NCBI GenBank assembly: GCA_023055425.1
Contig: JALGPY010000002.1
Span: forward strand, 122,586,088 to 122,650,087
DNA length: 64,000 nt
Reading direction: 5' to 3'
Origin: Linanthus parryae
Taxonomy: Eukaryota > Streptophyta > Magnoliopsida > Ericales > Polemoniaceae
This document shows positions 14,881 through 25,836 of this stretch, one piece after another (position 1 is the first letter of the stretch; each line of letters starts with the position of its first letter). Under the pieces are notes generated by a model. That model had not been told where the DNA came from. It saw only the letters and a list, made by a program, of their open reading frames with translations, and did not search any database. The translations under genes were made by a program, and so were the position numbers.

Positions 14881-14893
14881 CACCGCAACGTTA
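14881..14893. repeat. Left target-site duplication of LINE 1
   Basis: CACCGCAACGTTA at 14881-14893 is repeated at 32397-32409 directly after the polyA tail. Two further A residues on the left (AACACC...) are ambiguous with the tail, so the duplication is 13-15 bp. Joining the flanks restores a normal satellite monomer junction. Confidence 0.93.
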
Positions 14894-15161
14894 TTCCCTT
14901 GAGTTTCTAGTGAGATGTTTTGCTCTCACCTCTCTCCTAACCTTCCGTATTCACCACTATGAAACACGATGAACTCCGAAGTTCTTGATCTCGTTTGTTT
15001 CTGATTTCCTCTTAGATCTAGCACATCCTTCTTCCGATCATTCTGCTCTTGAGGTTTCTTATCAGTTTGATCGTCTTCTTGAAAGTTTTCACGTCGATTC
15101 ATTCAAGTTAGGGTTTTAGGTCTTGAGTCGGTTCTTTTCAACTTCCAGATCCTCGGATCTT
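14894..15161 (+). other. LINE 1 5' UTR, presumed internal promoter region
   Basis: These 268 nt of pyrimidine-rich, non-satellite sequence lie between the target-site junction and the first ATG of ORF1. LINEs of this type normally carry their promoter here. No specific box is recognised. The reading frame of ORF1 is open back to 15120 but has no ATG before 15162. Confidence 0.6.
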
Positions 15162-16700
15162 ATGAAGAAGCCGTCTAGAATTTCGACTCCACACCCTGTT
15201 AAGATCAGTTCCCGACACCCGACTGGTCTATCGAGCAAGATGCCGGAGGAAGCATCAACCTCTGATGCTCAACAACCGCCACAAACGGTTGGTGTTCCCA
15301 AGAAGAATATTCACCCCAGTTTTCTTCCGACCGAGATCCGTATCGAACCCATTAAAGCACCTGATTTCTCTGCATTAATGGAGGAGAATGAAGAGTTTCC
15401 CCCCTTAACTGAAGATCCAACAACTCTTCCCGCGGTCTCAACGGTATGGAAAAACAGAGTTAACAACTTTGACCCTGATTTTAAGTTGAAGTTTAACCCA
15501 GATGCAGTTTTGCGTGATGGCAAGCTTCTTGTCCCAGATTCTATCACTGATCTTGGACGTGCTAAGTGGGAAACTTGTCTGATAGGGTTTATTTTGGGGA
15601 AGAATTTGCCTTTCATGTTTGTTAGAGACTCAGCTTTTAAGCTCTGGGGTAAGGTGGGTCTCAAAACAGTCTCGGCTAATTCAGAAGGAGTCTTTGTCTT
15701 CAGGTTTGATAATAAGATTGATTGCAACGAGGTGATGGAGAATGGCCCCTGGCATATAGGTGGCAGGGCTCTTGTTATCAAACCATGGGTTCCAATGATG
15801 GATATGAAGAAAACAAACTCCACAAGAGTTCCAGTTTGGGTCAATGTTTACAATCTGCCAACTGACTTTTGGACGCAAGAAGGCCTAAGCTATGTCAGTA
15901 GTGCAATTGGCATACCTCTTGGTGCGGATAAGCTCACTAAAGAAGGTACAAGAGTCTCTTTTGCAAGAGTTTGTGTGGAAATTGGAGCTGATAAACTCCC
16001 ACCTAAGAACTTCACAGTGGTCTCTAAGGGTGAAGAAGTTGATGTGGATTTTGAATATCCAATGTTTCCCCCACTTTGTCTTAAATGTCATGTTTTTGGA
16101 CACAAGTGCCCTCCCCCTCCACCTAATCCTGTTGCAGCAGGCAAGAAGTGGAAACCAGCTGATAAAGGGAAGAATGTTGTTGATGTGGATTTGGGAAAAA
16201 TCAACTTGATGGACCATCTAGCAAGTGTGTCTATTCCCTGCTTTGATTTATCCAAAAAGTTGGGTGAGCCTTCAACAAGCAAGGGTAACAACTCTGAGGA
16301 GGAATTGGCTAGCTCAAACAGCTCAGAAGGTGACAAAGATGAGATTATCTCTGATGAGCTCAATGAATTTGAAACAAGTCAGATGGGTGAAGCTTTGAAA
16401 GCCTACAATCAACATGTGGATGTGACTTTGAGCCCAATGAGAGAAGGAGTGGATGTGCCTGATGAAGTTGAAGAATTGCTGAATAGATTAGAGGTTTTGA
16501 CCTCTGACACAACCTCTCCTCAATGTGCTGCTTCCACCCCACATCAGCAGATAGTCCCAGCAATGCAAGCAGAAGATAGTGAGTGGATTAATGTGGTTAG
16601 CAAGAGTAATAAGAAGAAGGAGAAGAGGTCTCAAGCTGCATTAGAAAGAAGGTATGAGAAGAAGTCTCTGCTTAGGCAGAGAGGGGGTGTCAGATCCTAG
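15162..16700 (+). CDS. LINE 1 ORF1 protein: DUF4283-like domain plus CCHC zinc knuckle
   Basis: An intact frame of 512 residues from the first in-frame ATG; an upstream extension would need a non-ATG start at 15123. The middle of the protein (starting WETCLIGFILGK, through GPWHIGGRALVIKPW) matches the DUF4283 module usual in plant LINE ORF1 proteins. It is followed by a short cysteine knuckle (CLKCHVFGHKC), a proline run, an acidic low-complexity stretch and a basic C-terminus rich in K/R. From the family, ORF1 is a nucleic-acid-binding chaperone packaging LINE RNA into a ribonucleoprotein. The knuckle is C-x2-C-x4-H-x-C, with only one residue before the last Cys. ORF2 starts 26 nt downstream in another frame, so its translation would need reinitiation or similar. 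No frameshift or stop is seen. Confidence 0.92.
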   Translation: MKKPSRISTPHPVKISSRHPTGLSSKMPEEASTSDAQQPPQTVGVPKKNIHPSFLPTEIRIEPIKAPDFSALMEENEEFPPLTEDPTTLPAVSTVWKNRVNNFDPDFKLKFNPDAVLRDGKLLVPDSITDLGRAKWETCLIGFILGKNLPFMFVRDSAFKLWGKVGLKTVSANSEGVFVFRFDNKIDCNEVMENGPWHIGGRALVIKPWVPMMDMKKTNSTRVPVWVNVYNLPTDFWTQEGLSYVSSAIGIPLGADKLTKEGTRVSFARVCVEIGADKLPPKNFTVVSKGEEVDVDFEYPMFPPLCLKCHVFGHKCPPPPPNPVAAGKKWKPADKGKNVVDVDLGKINLMDHLASVSIPCFDLSKKLGEPSTSKGNNSEEELASSNSSEGDKDEIISDELNEFETSQMGEALKAYNQHVDVTLSPMREGVDVPDEVEELLNRLEVLTSDTTSPQCAASTPHQQIVPAMQAEDSEWINVVSKSNKKKEKRSQAALERRYEKKSLLRQRGGVRS

Positions 16701-16726
16701 TGATCTTACTCCAAATTTTGTATCCA

Positions 16727-17640
16727 ATGGATTTTTGCTCTTGGAATGTTAGGGGATTAAATGACCCTATCAGACAAGCTGATGCCAGAACTATGGTAAA
16801 TAAGTTTCGTTTTAATATCTTTGCTTTACTTGAAACCAAAGTGAAGGAAATCAATGCAACTTCTATTAGAAACAATATTTTAAAAGGATGGGATTTTATT
16901 GACAACTATGCAAAATCTGAGCTGGGAAGAATCTGGATTTGCTGGAGAAAGGGATCTTATTCAGTGATGAAGATCCAAGAGTCAGATCAATTTATCCACT
17001 GCAAGATTGAAGCCCCAGGGAGAGTACATTTCTTTGTGACTTTTGTCTATGCAAGAAATGATTATATGCTAAGGAGAAAGCTATGGTCTGACATTTTGGC
17101 TCTTTCAAGTTCTTTATCAACAGAGAAATGGATGATTCTAGGGGATTTTAATGCAATCAGAAGGCCTTGTGATAAGGTAGGAGGCAGCTTTGAATGGCCT
17201 GACCAAATGAAAGAGTTCGATTGTTTTATCAATGACTCTGAATTGGTTGAACTAAGAGGTTCTGGACTTAGATTTACTTGGTCAAACCGACAAGTAACTA
17301 ATCCAATTTCTACAAAAATTGACTGGGTCTTAATTAACTTGGAATGGGATAGTCAATTCCCTCTTTGTAATTCTGTGTTTGAGGCAACCTTATCCTCTGA
17401 TCACACTCCAATTCTTGTGTCTCTAGGCAATCAAATGCCTCTTGTTGCAAAGCCATTCAAATTCTTTGACATGTGGACTAAACATCATATGTTTTTGGAT
17501 TTGGTGGCAGATGAGTGGAAGTTCCAAGTTCATGGATGTCATCAGTTCAGATTACACAAGAAATTGAAGCAGCTGAAAGGCCCTCTAAGGAAGTTTAACA
17601 AGAAGCATTTTGGCAACATCAGTGAAAGAGTGAGCAATAG
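16727..17640 (+). pseudogene. LINE 1 ORF2, 5' part (endonuclease domain), interrupted
   Basis: The first ATG gives MDFCSWNVRGLNDP, the characteristic start of plant LINE ORF2. The EEP/APE-type endonuclease follows with its expected landmarks: the early Asn in WNVRG, Glu in ALLETKV, GDFNAIR for the catalytic Asp/Asn, and SDHTPI for the Asp-His pair near residue 225-230. After the endonuclease the frame reaches a serine codon that straddles the gypsy insertion, then runs into LTR sequence and stops within it. The same frame resumes at 29320. From the known mechanism, this domain would nick target DNA for target-primed reverse transcription. The disruption is complete in the genomic copy. Confidence 0.92.
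17636..17640. repeat. Left 5-bp target-site duplication of the gypsy element
   Basis: AATAG immediately before the 5' LTR is repeated immediately after the 3' LTR. Five bp is the usual duplication for Ty3/gypsy integrase. Confidence 0.95.
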
Positions 17641-18066
17641 TGTAATACCCCGTTTATCTAGCAGGGGTAAAACAGTCATTTTAGAAGCATATAATAATTA
17701 ATTTGCAACATAATATTTTTAATAATAAATCTTTGAGTTGAGTTTATAAAAAGTTTTAGAATAATATTAGAGTAATAGTTAATAGTTAATTCGTAGTTGT
17801 TTTACAAATTTTAGTTAGTTTTAATTTATAGCGCGTGTCCAACTACCGCGATAATTGCTAGACTTGCCACACCCAATCACCCAACCACATAGTACTCCAC
17901 CCACACCCAAATATTTCTAATAAAATTTTAGTTAAATGAACTTTTGTCTCCAGGAAGTCATCTTCCTCTTCCTCAACACGATTCATCACCGCCTCTACCA
18001 CCTTCGGGAGATCTCTTCACCGCCCCTGTCACCATCAATCGTGCTTGGAGCCCAAGTAACCTCGCC

Positions 18067-18073
18067 TATATAA
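18067..18073 (+). promoter_or_regulatory. Putative TATA box of the 5' LTR
   Basis: TATATAA stands about 427 bp into the LTR in an otherwise GC-rich context, followed by a pyrimidine-rich leader. It is conserved in the 3' LTR. This fits an RNA polymerase II LTR promoter; the transcription start is not determined. Confidence 0.6.
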
Positions 18074-19531
18074 GCTCCCTCCAGCCACCACCTCCCACCA
18101 GCAGCCACTCACAACAACCACCACTTCCCTCGTCACCATTGTCGTCGTCACCTTCAACATCACCAACACCACCACTTGCAGCTCTCTCACTCTCACTCTG
18201 TCCAACTCTCTGTTACTCTCTGTTCCCAGCATTCACTACCAGCAGTAGCAGGAGAGGTGGCAGCAGCCACCACCGCAGCCACCCCCGTTGCCGTCGGCAA
18301 CCACCCGAGAAGAAACCCAGCAGCCTCTCTCAACCCAGATCTCCCTCTCCTTCTCTCCCTCCCTCTCTGTTCTCTGAGCTCACCAGAACAGCCTAGAAGC
18401 AATAGCAGCAACTACCACGGCCGCCATCGCCGCCGTCGGACAACCACAAAGAAGACCCACTTCTCTCTCTCTCATCCCCGGAGGCTTCTCTGTCCGTCTC
18501 TGATCAGTCTCGTCCCCTCCTCTTCCCTGAAACAGAGGCTAGCAGCAGCTGCAGCAGCGAGACAGAGGAGTACAGCCACTGTCGCCACCGTCGCAGCCAT
18601 TGTTGCCGGCCAAGCTTCGGCCAAATTCCGGCGAGTGCACCGCAGCAGCACCCAGCCTCTCTCTCTCTGCTTCCAGTAGGCTCTTAGGGCCCCGACCAAC
18701 TCATTGGAGAGTTCAAACCCAGCTGTGGAAGCCATTAAAGCCGGCGACGGAGCTCAACTCCGGCGACCCCGACGCCAAGCTTCGACCCGACCCGTTTCTT
18801 AGCGATTTCCGGCCATTTTTGGCCTAGGTATGTCCTATACCTTCTGATTAGTTGATTTATGTTGTTAGAAATGAAGTTCGATAGCTTGAATCGTAGTTAA
18901 ATTGAAGAAAATGAAGTTGTTGAAGAAGGGGGGGTAAAAGTGTAGTTTTTGCAAACTGTTAAAGCATGACCTAGGGGTACTGTTTGTAATTTCAGAAACT
19001 TTAAGGGCTGTTAGTATACTATATTAAACTTGTTTTGGTGGCTAGTTGAGGAATTTGTAGACTTTTATTACGAATGGGGGGTTTATGTGTATTTAACTTA
19101 AACTTGTCACTTTTCGCTAAAAATAAAAATAACAATTTCGGAATAAAAATAATTTCTAAAAATACTATATTTCATCCTCGTTTTAGAAAAGTAATTTTGG
19201 TATTAAAATAGCATGCGGTTTATTCGTTAAAAATTAAATAAGAAATATTTTTAGTTAAACTTTGAATAAATATTGTTAAATAAATATTGTTAATAACTTG
19301 GATGTTTAATACTTGCAAATTTGATATTTTTCTAGGCTTTAAATATTGTTTTGTGGTGGTTAGTATTTAGTAAAAGTTTTCTCTTTAAATTAAATAGTTT
19401 TAAATATTGTATAAATAATTATAGAAATAATAATAATAATGTCTTTTTCATTAAAGATAAACTAGTTTTGTTTTCACTACTATATCAAGCATTTTATAAA
19501 ATAATTTCTCTAGTTAATTAATTACTTCTAG

Positions 19532-19570
19532 CTAATAATAATAACAACAATAATAATAATAATAATAATA
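19532..19570 (+). repeat. Short AAT microsatellite in the 5' LTR
   Basis: About 39 bp of imperfect AAT/ATAACAACAAT repeats. The equivalent place in the 3' LTR holds about 140 bp. Confidence 0.85.
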
Positions 19571-20714
19571 GCCGTTTAAATATAAACATGTGGCTTTATA
19601 ATAGAAGTTTATAACGAAATAAAATGTTAGGAAAATATTAACTAGAGGGGTTGGGTAGAATTAAAAGAAAATATTATTAGGACGAGTAGTATTTTGTTGG
19701 ATTATTTGTTGACATAATAGTTACGGGTTGTAGGTGACGGTTTGTAGGCCGAGACTTTTCTAGAACGTGCTAGTGCTACGGAAGTAAGGTAAGTAACATG
19801 CCAAGCCTAGAGCCTAGCTTCCTTCGTGTCTTAATACGACTTTTATTTCTTGTCTCAAAATGCATTTCATTTGGTTATTTATTTACTTGTTTATTTGAAG
19901 TTTCCTTTTTTTTCAAAGAAGTTATTTGAACTTGTCACACGATTAATAATAATGCGTAATTAACGTAAAGTGGAAAGAGTTGTGCGGGAGAAGCAATTTT
20001 TATTATTGTCGTGTGACTTCGATCACTCGACTAGAGATCAGATTTTATTTTAACCCGGTCGCAACCTGCCGGGTCGCTCCATGTACTCACCTCTCTGGCC
20101 GCAAGAAGTCTTAGGGGGCTGCCGGCAGTTAAGGTCATGGTTGCTAGTGATAGATTAGTAGTTCCTTCCCCGTATCAACAAAGCTAATAATACAGTTTTG
20201 GCATGAGTTTTTGAAAGGAAAAGAAGATGAGATTGAGGAAGATAATACCTGTTTGGAAGAGATAATAAGACAAGAAGAATGTTTATAGAAAGGGTCCCTA
20301 CTTTATTTATGAAGTTCTTTCTTTACAAGTTTTTATTCCTCCTGTTTTATTGCAAATAATAAAGTAAAGCTTCTTCTTCTGTTTTACATGTTTGGGTGTT
20401 ACTTACTCAGTCTTTCGTACTGACTTTAGAAACTGCGGTTCTGTTTTCCTTCCCACCGCAGGCTTAGAGGCAGGAGGCTATGGCGAAGCAGGGTACGGGA
20501 CTCACGTGTAGTGTTAGGTAGCAAGCATGATGATGTATAGCTTTTGGGAATCACTTTTGTAATGTTTAGAGACTCTATTGACGTTTAATGATGTATAATA
20601 AATAAAAACTTTTGGAATGTTATGTTTTGATTCCCGCCGTCACTTTTAGCATCGGCCCCTCCCGGGCTTTCAGGTCCGGAACGGAAGGCTTGGGAAACCG
20701 CGGGCCGTTGCAGG

Positions 20715-20726
20715 TGGTATCAGAGC
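20715..20726 (+). promoter_or_regulatory. Primer-binding site (tRNA-iMet type)
   Basis: TGGTATCAGAGC lies two bases after the 5' LTR. This is the usual plant LTR-retrotransposon sequence complementary to the 3' end of initiator methionine tRNA, where minus-strand cDNA synthesis starts. Confidence 0.93.
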
Positions 20727-21162
20727 AGGCAGTCCATAAAAAGGGGATTTAAAACCTGTAGGGCAACTAAAATTGGACATAGGGCAAGATAATTAAAATT
20801 GGATAAGCCGTGGGGGTTACGGGTAGTTTAGGTCTTGATTTCTCCCACCCACCCGCATCCTGAGTTCCAATTTTATGGGTTCTGAGTTATTTGAAAAGCA
20901 TATTTTGCTGATTTTATGAGAAAGAGATAGAATCTAACTTGCAAGAAATGTTCTTTCTTGATTAGCTGAGTTATGCAGATATGAGCCTTATGTGCTTTTA
21001 TTGCAAAGTTGTTATTTCCTGCATGTTAGTTTATGTGATAATGTTGGATATATTAATTACGAAATATGATTATTGAAGTTCCCGCGACCTTAACCAAGGA
21101 TACCGTAGGATGTGACTAATAGACCGTTCCATTACCACTATAGGAAAGTTTGACCAGGATAG
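20727..21162 (+). other. Gypsy untranslated leader between PBS and gag
   Basis: 436 nt without a coding frame of note. It presumably holds the packaging signal by position, but no motif is recognised. Confidence 0.6.
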
Positions 21163-24100
21163 ATGGCTGATAACATCCCTATGGAGCAATTCCTCGCCCA
21201 AATGGCTCAGATGATGAATAACGGAGGACAGGCAGGGAATAACTGGGCCAAGAAAGTAGCTGAAATGAAACCAATGGAGTTTACTGGGAAAGAGGATCCT
21301 GTCGAGTTAGAAGACTGGATCATGGAAATGGATAAAATTCTTGAGGTGATAGAATGCCCCGATGACCGGAAGGTCAACTGCGCAGTCTTCTACTTGAAGA
21401 GTGAAGCGAACCTCTGGTGGAGAAATGTACGAGAAACCCTTCTGGCCGAACCCAACTTCAACTGGGAAGCTCTTCAAACCGCCCTCAGAGCTCGTTTCTA
21501 CCCTCATCACGTGAAGAGGAGCAAGGAACAGGAATTCCAGAACCTGCGACAAGGAAATGACTCAGTAACTGAGTATTTCCGGAAGTTTACTGAGCTGACA
21601 CGATTCGTAGGCAACATGGTGCCAGACGAAGACTCCAAAGTTTCCCGATTCATCGGTGGGCTACACGAAAGGCTGCAAGAGTCTCTGCTGAGCAGGACCT
21701 ACTCTTCGCTTCATGAAGCCTATGACAGAGCTGCTGACATCTATCGAGTTCGTGTCACTCAGGAGGAGAATCGCAAGAAACGCAAGCTTGAGGAGGTAGG
21801 AGGAAGCAACACCAACTTTGCCAAGGGCAATCAGAGGTTCAAGACTAACAATGGAGGAGGTAACCATGGGCAGTATCGTGGCAATCAGCAGAATGCTGGG
21901 ACTCAGAAGAATCGTCGCTATTTCTGCAAATGGTGCCCACGAAACCACCCAGGAGCAGACTGTGAGGGAAATCCGGTCACTTGCAACAACTGTGACAGGC
22001 GAGGACATCGAGCTTATGAATGCCGATCTCAACCAGCCGGGAACCAGCTAATGATCCAAGGAGGCAACTTTGGAAGGCCACAGCAGAACAACTACCAGGG
22101 CAACCGTCAGCAGAACGGGAACAACTTTGCCCGCAACCAGCAGCTCGGGAACCAGCAGAATGGAAACCGCAACCAGAACAATGGAGGCAATGGATATGTC
22201 AGGCAGCAGAACTACAACCCAGGCAATGCAGGCCAGAACGGAGGCCAACCCAGGATCGGAAACCAAAATGCTGGATATGGGAACAACCACAATGGAGCTG
22301 GAGCAGGAGGAGCAGGAGCTCAAAATGCAAACGTGGGAAGAATTGCTGTGCTGACTAAGACTGAAGCAGAAGCTGCACATGGAGTTGTCACGGGTACTTT
22401 CTCTATCCATGAGCAACCTGCCTTCGTATTATTTGATTCTGGTGCATCCTATTCCTTTATATCATCCTCGTTTGCTGAGAAATTGGGTTTGCTTAGCTCA
22501 TCTAGTATAACTATCCCAGTAGCAACCCCTAATGGCCAGATAACTGTCTGTGATACCATATTCGAAGGGGTAGAAGTCAAAATCTTAACCTGCACCTTAC
22601 CTGCCAACCTAAAAAAATTTAACCTAGGAGGCATAGATGTGATCCTAGGGATGGACTGGCTCGGGAAGTATAGGGCAGTTATTGACTGCCATGATCAGAA
22701 GGTTCGGTTAAAGGGACCTAAAGGAGAGAAGATCACCTATCGTGGTATCACCACTGAACCTCGAATCAGACTAGTGTCTGCTTTGACTATAATCAACCAG
22801 ATAAAGAAGGGGAACTTTGCCTACTTGTGTTATGTCCAAGACGTAACCAAGAAGGAAAAGGTGCTGGACGAGATACCAGTTGTGAGGGAATTTCCTGATG
22901 TATTCCCTGACGAGGTTCCCGGAATGCCACCTCAACGAGAAGTGGAGTTTACTATAGACTTAGCACCTGGAACTGCACCCATCTCCAAGGCGCCGTATCG
23001 GATGGCACCTGTGGAACTGAAGGAGCTGAAGGAGCAGATACAAGAACTTTTGCAGAAGGGGTACATACGACCTAGTGTGTCACCCTGGGGAGCACCAGTA
23101 CTGTTCGTCAGAAAGAAGGACGGAAGCCTACGATTATGCATCGATTACCGGGAGCTAAACAGCGTCACTATCAAGAACAAGTATCCGCTACCACGGATTG
23201 ACGATCTATTCGATCAGCTGCAAGGTGCCAGTGTTTTCTCAAAGATCGACCTGAGATCTGGTTATCATCAACTCCGCGTAGCCGAGAAGGATATTCCAAA
23301 GACCGCTTTTAGCACAAGGTACGGTCACTACGAGTTCACGGTTATGCCGTTCGGTTTGACCAACGCTCCAGCCGTGTTCATGGACTTGATGAACCGAGTA
23401 ATGAAACCGTTTCTAGACCGGTTCGTGGTTGTCTTCATCGATGACATCCTGGTGTACTCGAAGAACGAAGAGGATCACAAAGAACATCTCCGAGAAGCAT
23501 TGCATACCTTGAGGCAAGAGCAGCTGTACGCCAAACTCTCAAAGTGTGACTTCTGGTTGGATCGTGTGCCGTTTCTAGGCCACATCATCTCCAAGGAAGG
23601 GGTATCCGTTGACCCAGCAAAGGTCTCAGCGGTTAAGGACTGGCCTACACCGAAGAACGTATCCGAAATTCGAAGCTTCCTAGGCTTAGCCGGTTACTAC
23701 AGGCGTTTCGTGAAGGATTTTTCTAAGATTGCCAGGCCATTGACTACGCTGACAAAGAAGGCGGTGAAGTATCACTAGGACGACAGCTGTGAAGAGGCGT
23801 TCCAGACTCTAAAGGAGAAGCTCACTACAGCACCAGTGTTAGCTTTGCCAAACGACTCTGGAGAGTTCGAAGTATACAGTGATGCGTCAAAGAAAGGACT
23901 TGGATGTGTACTGATGCAAGACTGAAGGGTGATTGCTTACGCTTCAAGGCAACTGAAGCCACACGAGGAGAACTATGCTACACATGATCTGGAGTTGGCA
24001 GCAGTAGTCTTTGCGCTGAAGATATGGAGGCATCATCTCTACGAGGCTGTTTGCAAGCTCTACACGGATCACCGCAGCTTGAAGTATATCTTCACGCAGA

Positions 24101-25836
24101 AGGAGCTAAACAACAGGCAACGAAGATGGCTGGAGATTATCAAGGACTACGATCTACAAATCCAGTACCACGAAGGGAAGGCTAATGTAGTCGCTGACGC
24201 GCTAAGTCGTAAATCGAGCCATGCAGTGAACGCCATGGTAGTCTTATCAGACTGGTTATGTCACGAGTTCCGGAAGCTCAACATCGAAATGGTGGAACAA
24301 GGAACGGTGCAAAAGCTGCTCGGGAGCATGACAGCAGTACCAGACTTATTCGAAGAAATACGAAGTAATCAAGCAGGAGATGTGAAGCTCGAGAGGATCA
24401 AGAAGAAGATTGCAGCAGGAGAGGCCAAGGAGTTCCAGATTCACGAAGACGGGAGCATTCGCTACAAAGGAAGATGGTGCGTGCCACAGAAGTGTTCAGA
24501 GGTTAAGGAGAAGTTGATGCAGGAGGCACACCACACTCCATATTCAGTTCACCCTGGAGGCGGTAAGCTTTACAAGGATCTGAAGAAGACGTTCTGGTGG
24601 CCAAATATGAAGAAGGAAGTAGCTGAGTTCGTGGCTAGATGCCTAACATGCCAGAAAGTGAAGTTCGAGCACAAGAGGATGGGAGGTCTACTCCAACCGT
24701 TGGATGTTCCAGTCTGGAAGTGGGACTCCATATCAATGGACTTCGTCACAGCTCTACCTACTTCGAAGAATGGACTCAACCAGATATGGGTAGTCGTAGA
24801 CAGACTAACTAAGACAGCGCGATTCATCCCAATGAAGGACACGTGGAACATGGAGCAAAGGGCAGATGCATACGTCAGAAACATCGTGAGATATCATGGG
24901 GTTCCGAGTTCGATAATCTCGGATAGAGACCCTAACTTTCTCTCTCATTTCTGGAAAGCGCTTCAAGAAGCACTAGGAACTCAGCTGAAATTCAGTACGG
25001 CTTTCCACCCAGCCACAGACGGTCAGACGGAGAGAACTATACAGACGCTGGAAGATATGTTAAGAGCCTGTGCTATGGACTTCCAAGGCTCATGGGTCGA
25101 TAAGCTGCCGTTAATAGAGTTCTCCTACAATAACAGCTACCACGCTAGCATCGGGATGGCACCGTACGAAGCCCTCTATGGAAGGAAGTGTCGATCGCCG
25201 CTGTGTTGGAGTGACATCAGCGAAACGGTGATCATTGGCCCACAAATGATTGAAGACATGACGAACCAAGTTCGACTCATACAGCAGAGGATGAAAGCAG
25301 CTCAAGACAGGCAGAAGTCATACGCAGATCAGAAGAGAAGACCACTGGAGTTTCAAGTAGGAGAGAAAGCTTTCTTGCGAGTCTCACCTACTAAGGGGGT
25401 AACCAGGTTTAACTTGAAAGGGAAGTTAAGCCCTAAATTTATTGGTCCATACGATGTTATTGAGAAGATAGGAGAAGTTGCGTACCGACTGGACCTACCA
25501 TCGAATCTAGGGCGAGTGCACAATGTCTTTCACGTATCCCAACTGAAGAAGTATATACCAGACCCGTCTCATATCTTGGACCCAGAACCAGTGGACTTTG
25601 ATCCATCACTGACCTACGAGGAGCAACCTGTCAAGATACTGGACACAAAGACAAGGGATACAAGAACCAAGAGTGTCACACTGGTCAAAGTCCTATGGAC
25701 CAACCACCAAACAGAGGAAGCAACTTGGGAAGCTGAAGAAGAGATGAGAAAGAAGTACCCACACTTATTTAATGAGGTACGTGGAGTTCCGGGGACGTCA
25801 CTCTCTAAGGGGGAGAGGATGCAACCCTCTTTTTAA
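21163..25836 (+). pseudogene. Gypsy gag-pol polyprotein with two in-frame stops
   Basis: One frame of 1,558 codons starts at ATG ([10 protein letters not shown]). Retrotransposon Gag spans about residues 50-200. A degenerate Cys/His motif and a good knuckle ([14 protein letters not shown], about residue 273) come next, then a long Q/N/G-rich linker. The protease has FDSGAS (about 425). RT has YPLPRIDDL and catalytic FIDDIL (about 758). RNase H follows, then integrase with an H2C2 zinc region and D...D...E ([23 protein letters not shown]). A GPY/F motif ([19 protein letters not shown]) and a chromodomain-like end ([16 protein letters not shown]) complete it. TAG at 23776-23778 lies between RT and RNase H, and TGA at 23923-23925 within RNase H. 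Everything between and after remains in frame. Integrase and chromodomain would not be made without readthrough. Confidence 0.93.

Larger units (their letters stand above)
1..14893. repeat. Satellite array A (about 91-bp monomer, HOR-organised)
   Basis: Head-to-tail monomers of about 89-92 bp run without interruption. Each monomer has an ACGTTAAAAATTTGAGATT-like start, a TTTGACTTTAGAGTTGG block, a GATGACTTTATTTGACC block, AGTAGTGGTTTGAGC and a GTGGACACCGCAAC end. A diagnostic monomer containing ATTGCGGCG recurs at about 911, 3737, 5737, 7473, 9211, 10949, 12687 and 14425. The spacings are 2826, 2000 and then five of 1736-1738 bp, so the right two thirds are a regular higher-order repeat. The left part is irregular and contains an 823-bp tandem duplication (1822-2520 recurs from 2645). 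No coding potential is seen. The last monomer is cut at 14893 by a LINE insertion. Confidence 0.97.
17641..20712 (+). repeat. 5' LTR of the gypsy element (3,072 bp)
   Basis: The LTR runs from TGTAATACCCCG to CCGTTGCA. It is compositionally three-part: an AT-rich beginning, a C/T-rich GC block at about 17940-18830 with CTCTCT and CCACC runs, and a long AT-rich stretch at about 18840-19700 with a short AAT microsatellite. A TATA box lies near 18067, so U3 is about 450 bp and the transcribed part of the LTR is unusually long. AATAAA-like motifs near 20600 are candidate polyA signals. Open frames in the GC block lack an ATG start and any recognised domain, so I do not call them genes. Confidence 0.96.

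Noticed and set aside
1..14893. Regular direct repeats that might suggest a CRISPR array
   Set aside because: Repeats are contiguous, about 91 bp and without unique spacers, and the setting is a plant genome with LINEs and gypsy elements.
15311..15844. Minus-strand frame of 177 codons opposite LINE 1 ORF1
   Set aside because: It is a shadow of the real ORF1 with no recognisable protein features.
17944..18396. Pro/Ser-rich 150-codon frame in the LTR (and its twin at 26440-26892), plus antisense and shifted frames there
   Set aside because: No ATG start, no domain, open in several frames because of CCN/CTC composition, and located in the LTR downstream of the TATA box.
20651..20712. Hairpin CGGCCC...GGGCCG near the LTR end as a terminator or regulatory stem
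   Set aside because: Only a 6-bp stem with a long loop in GC-rich sequence; too weak to call.
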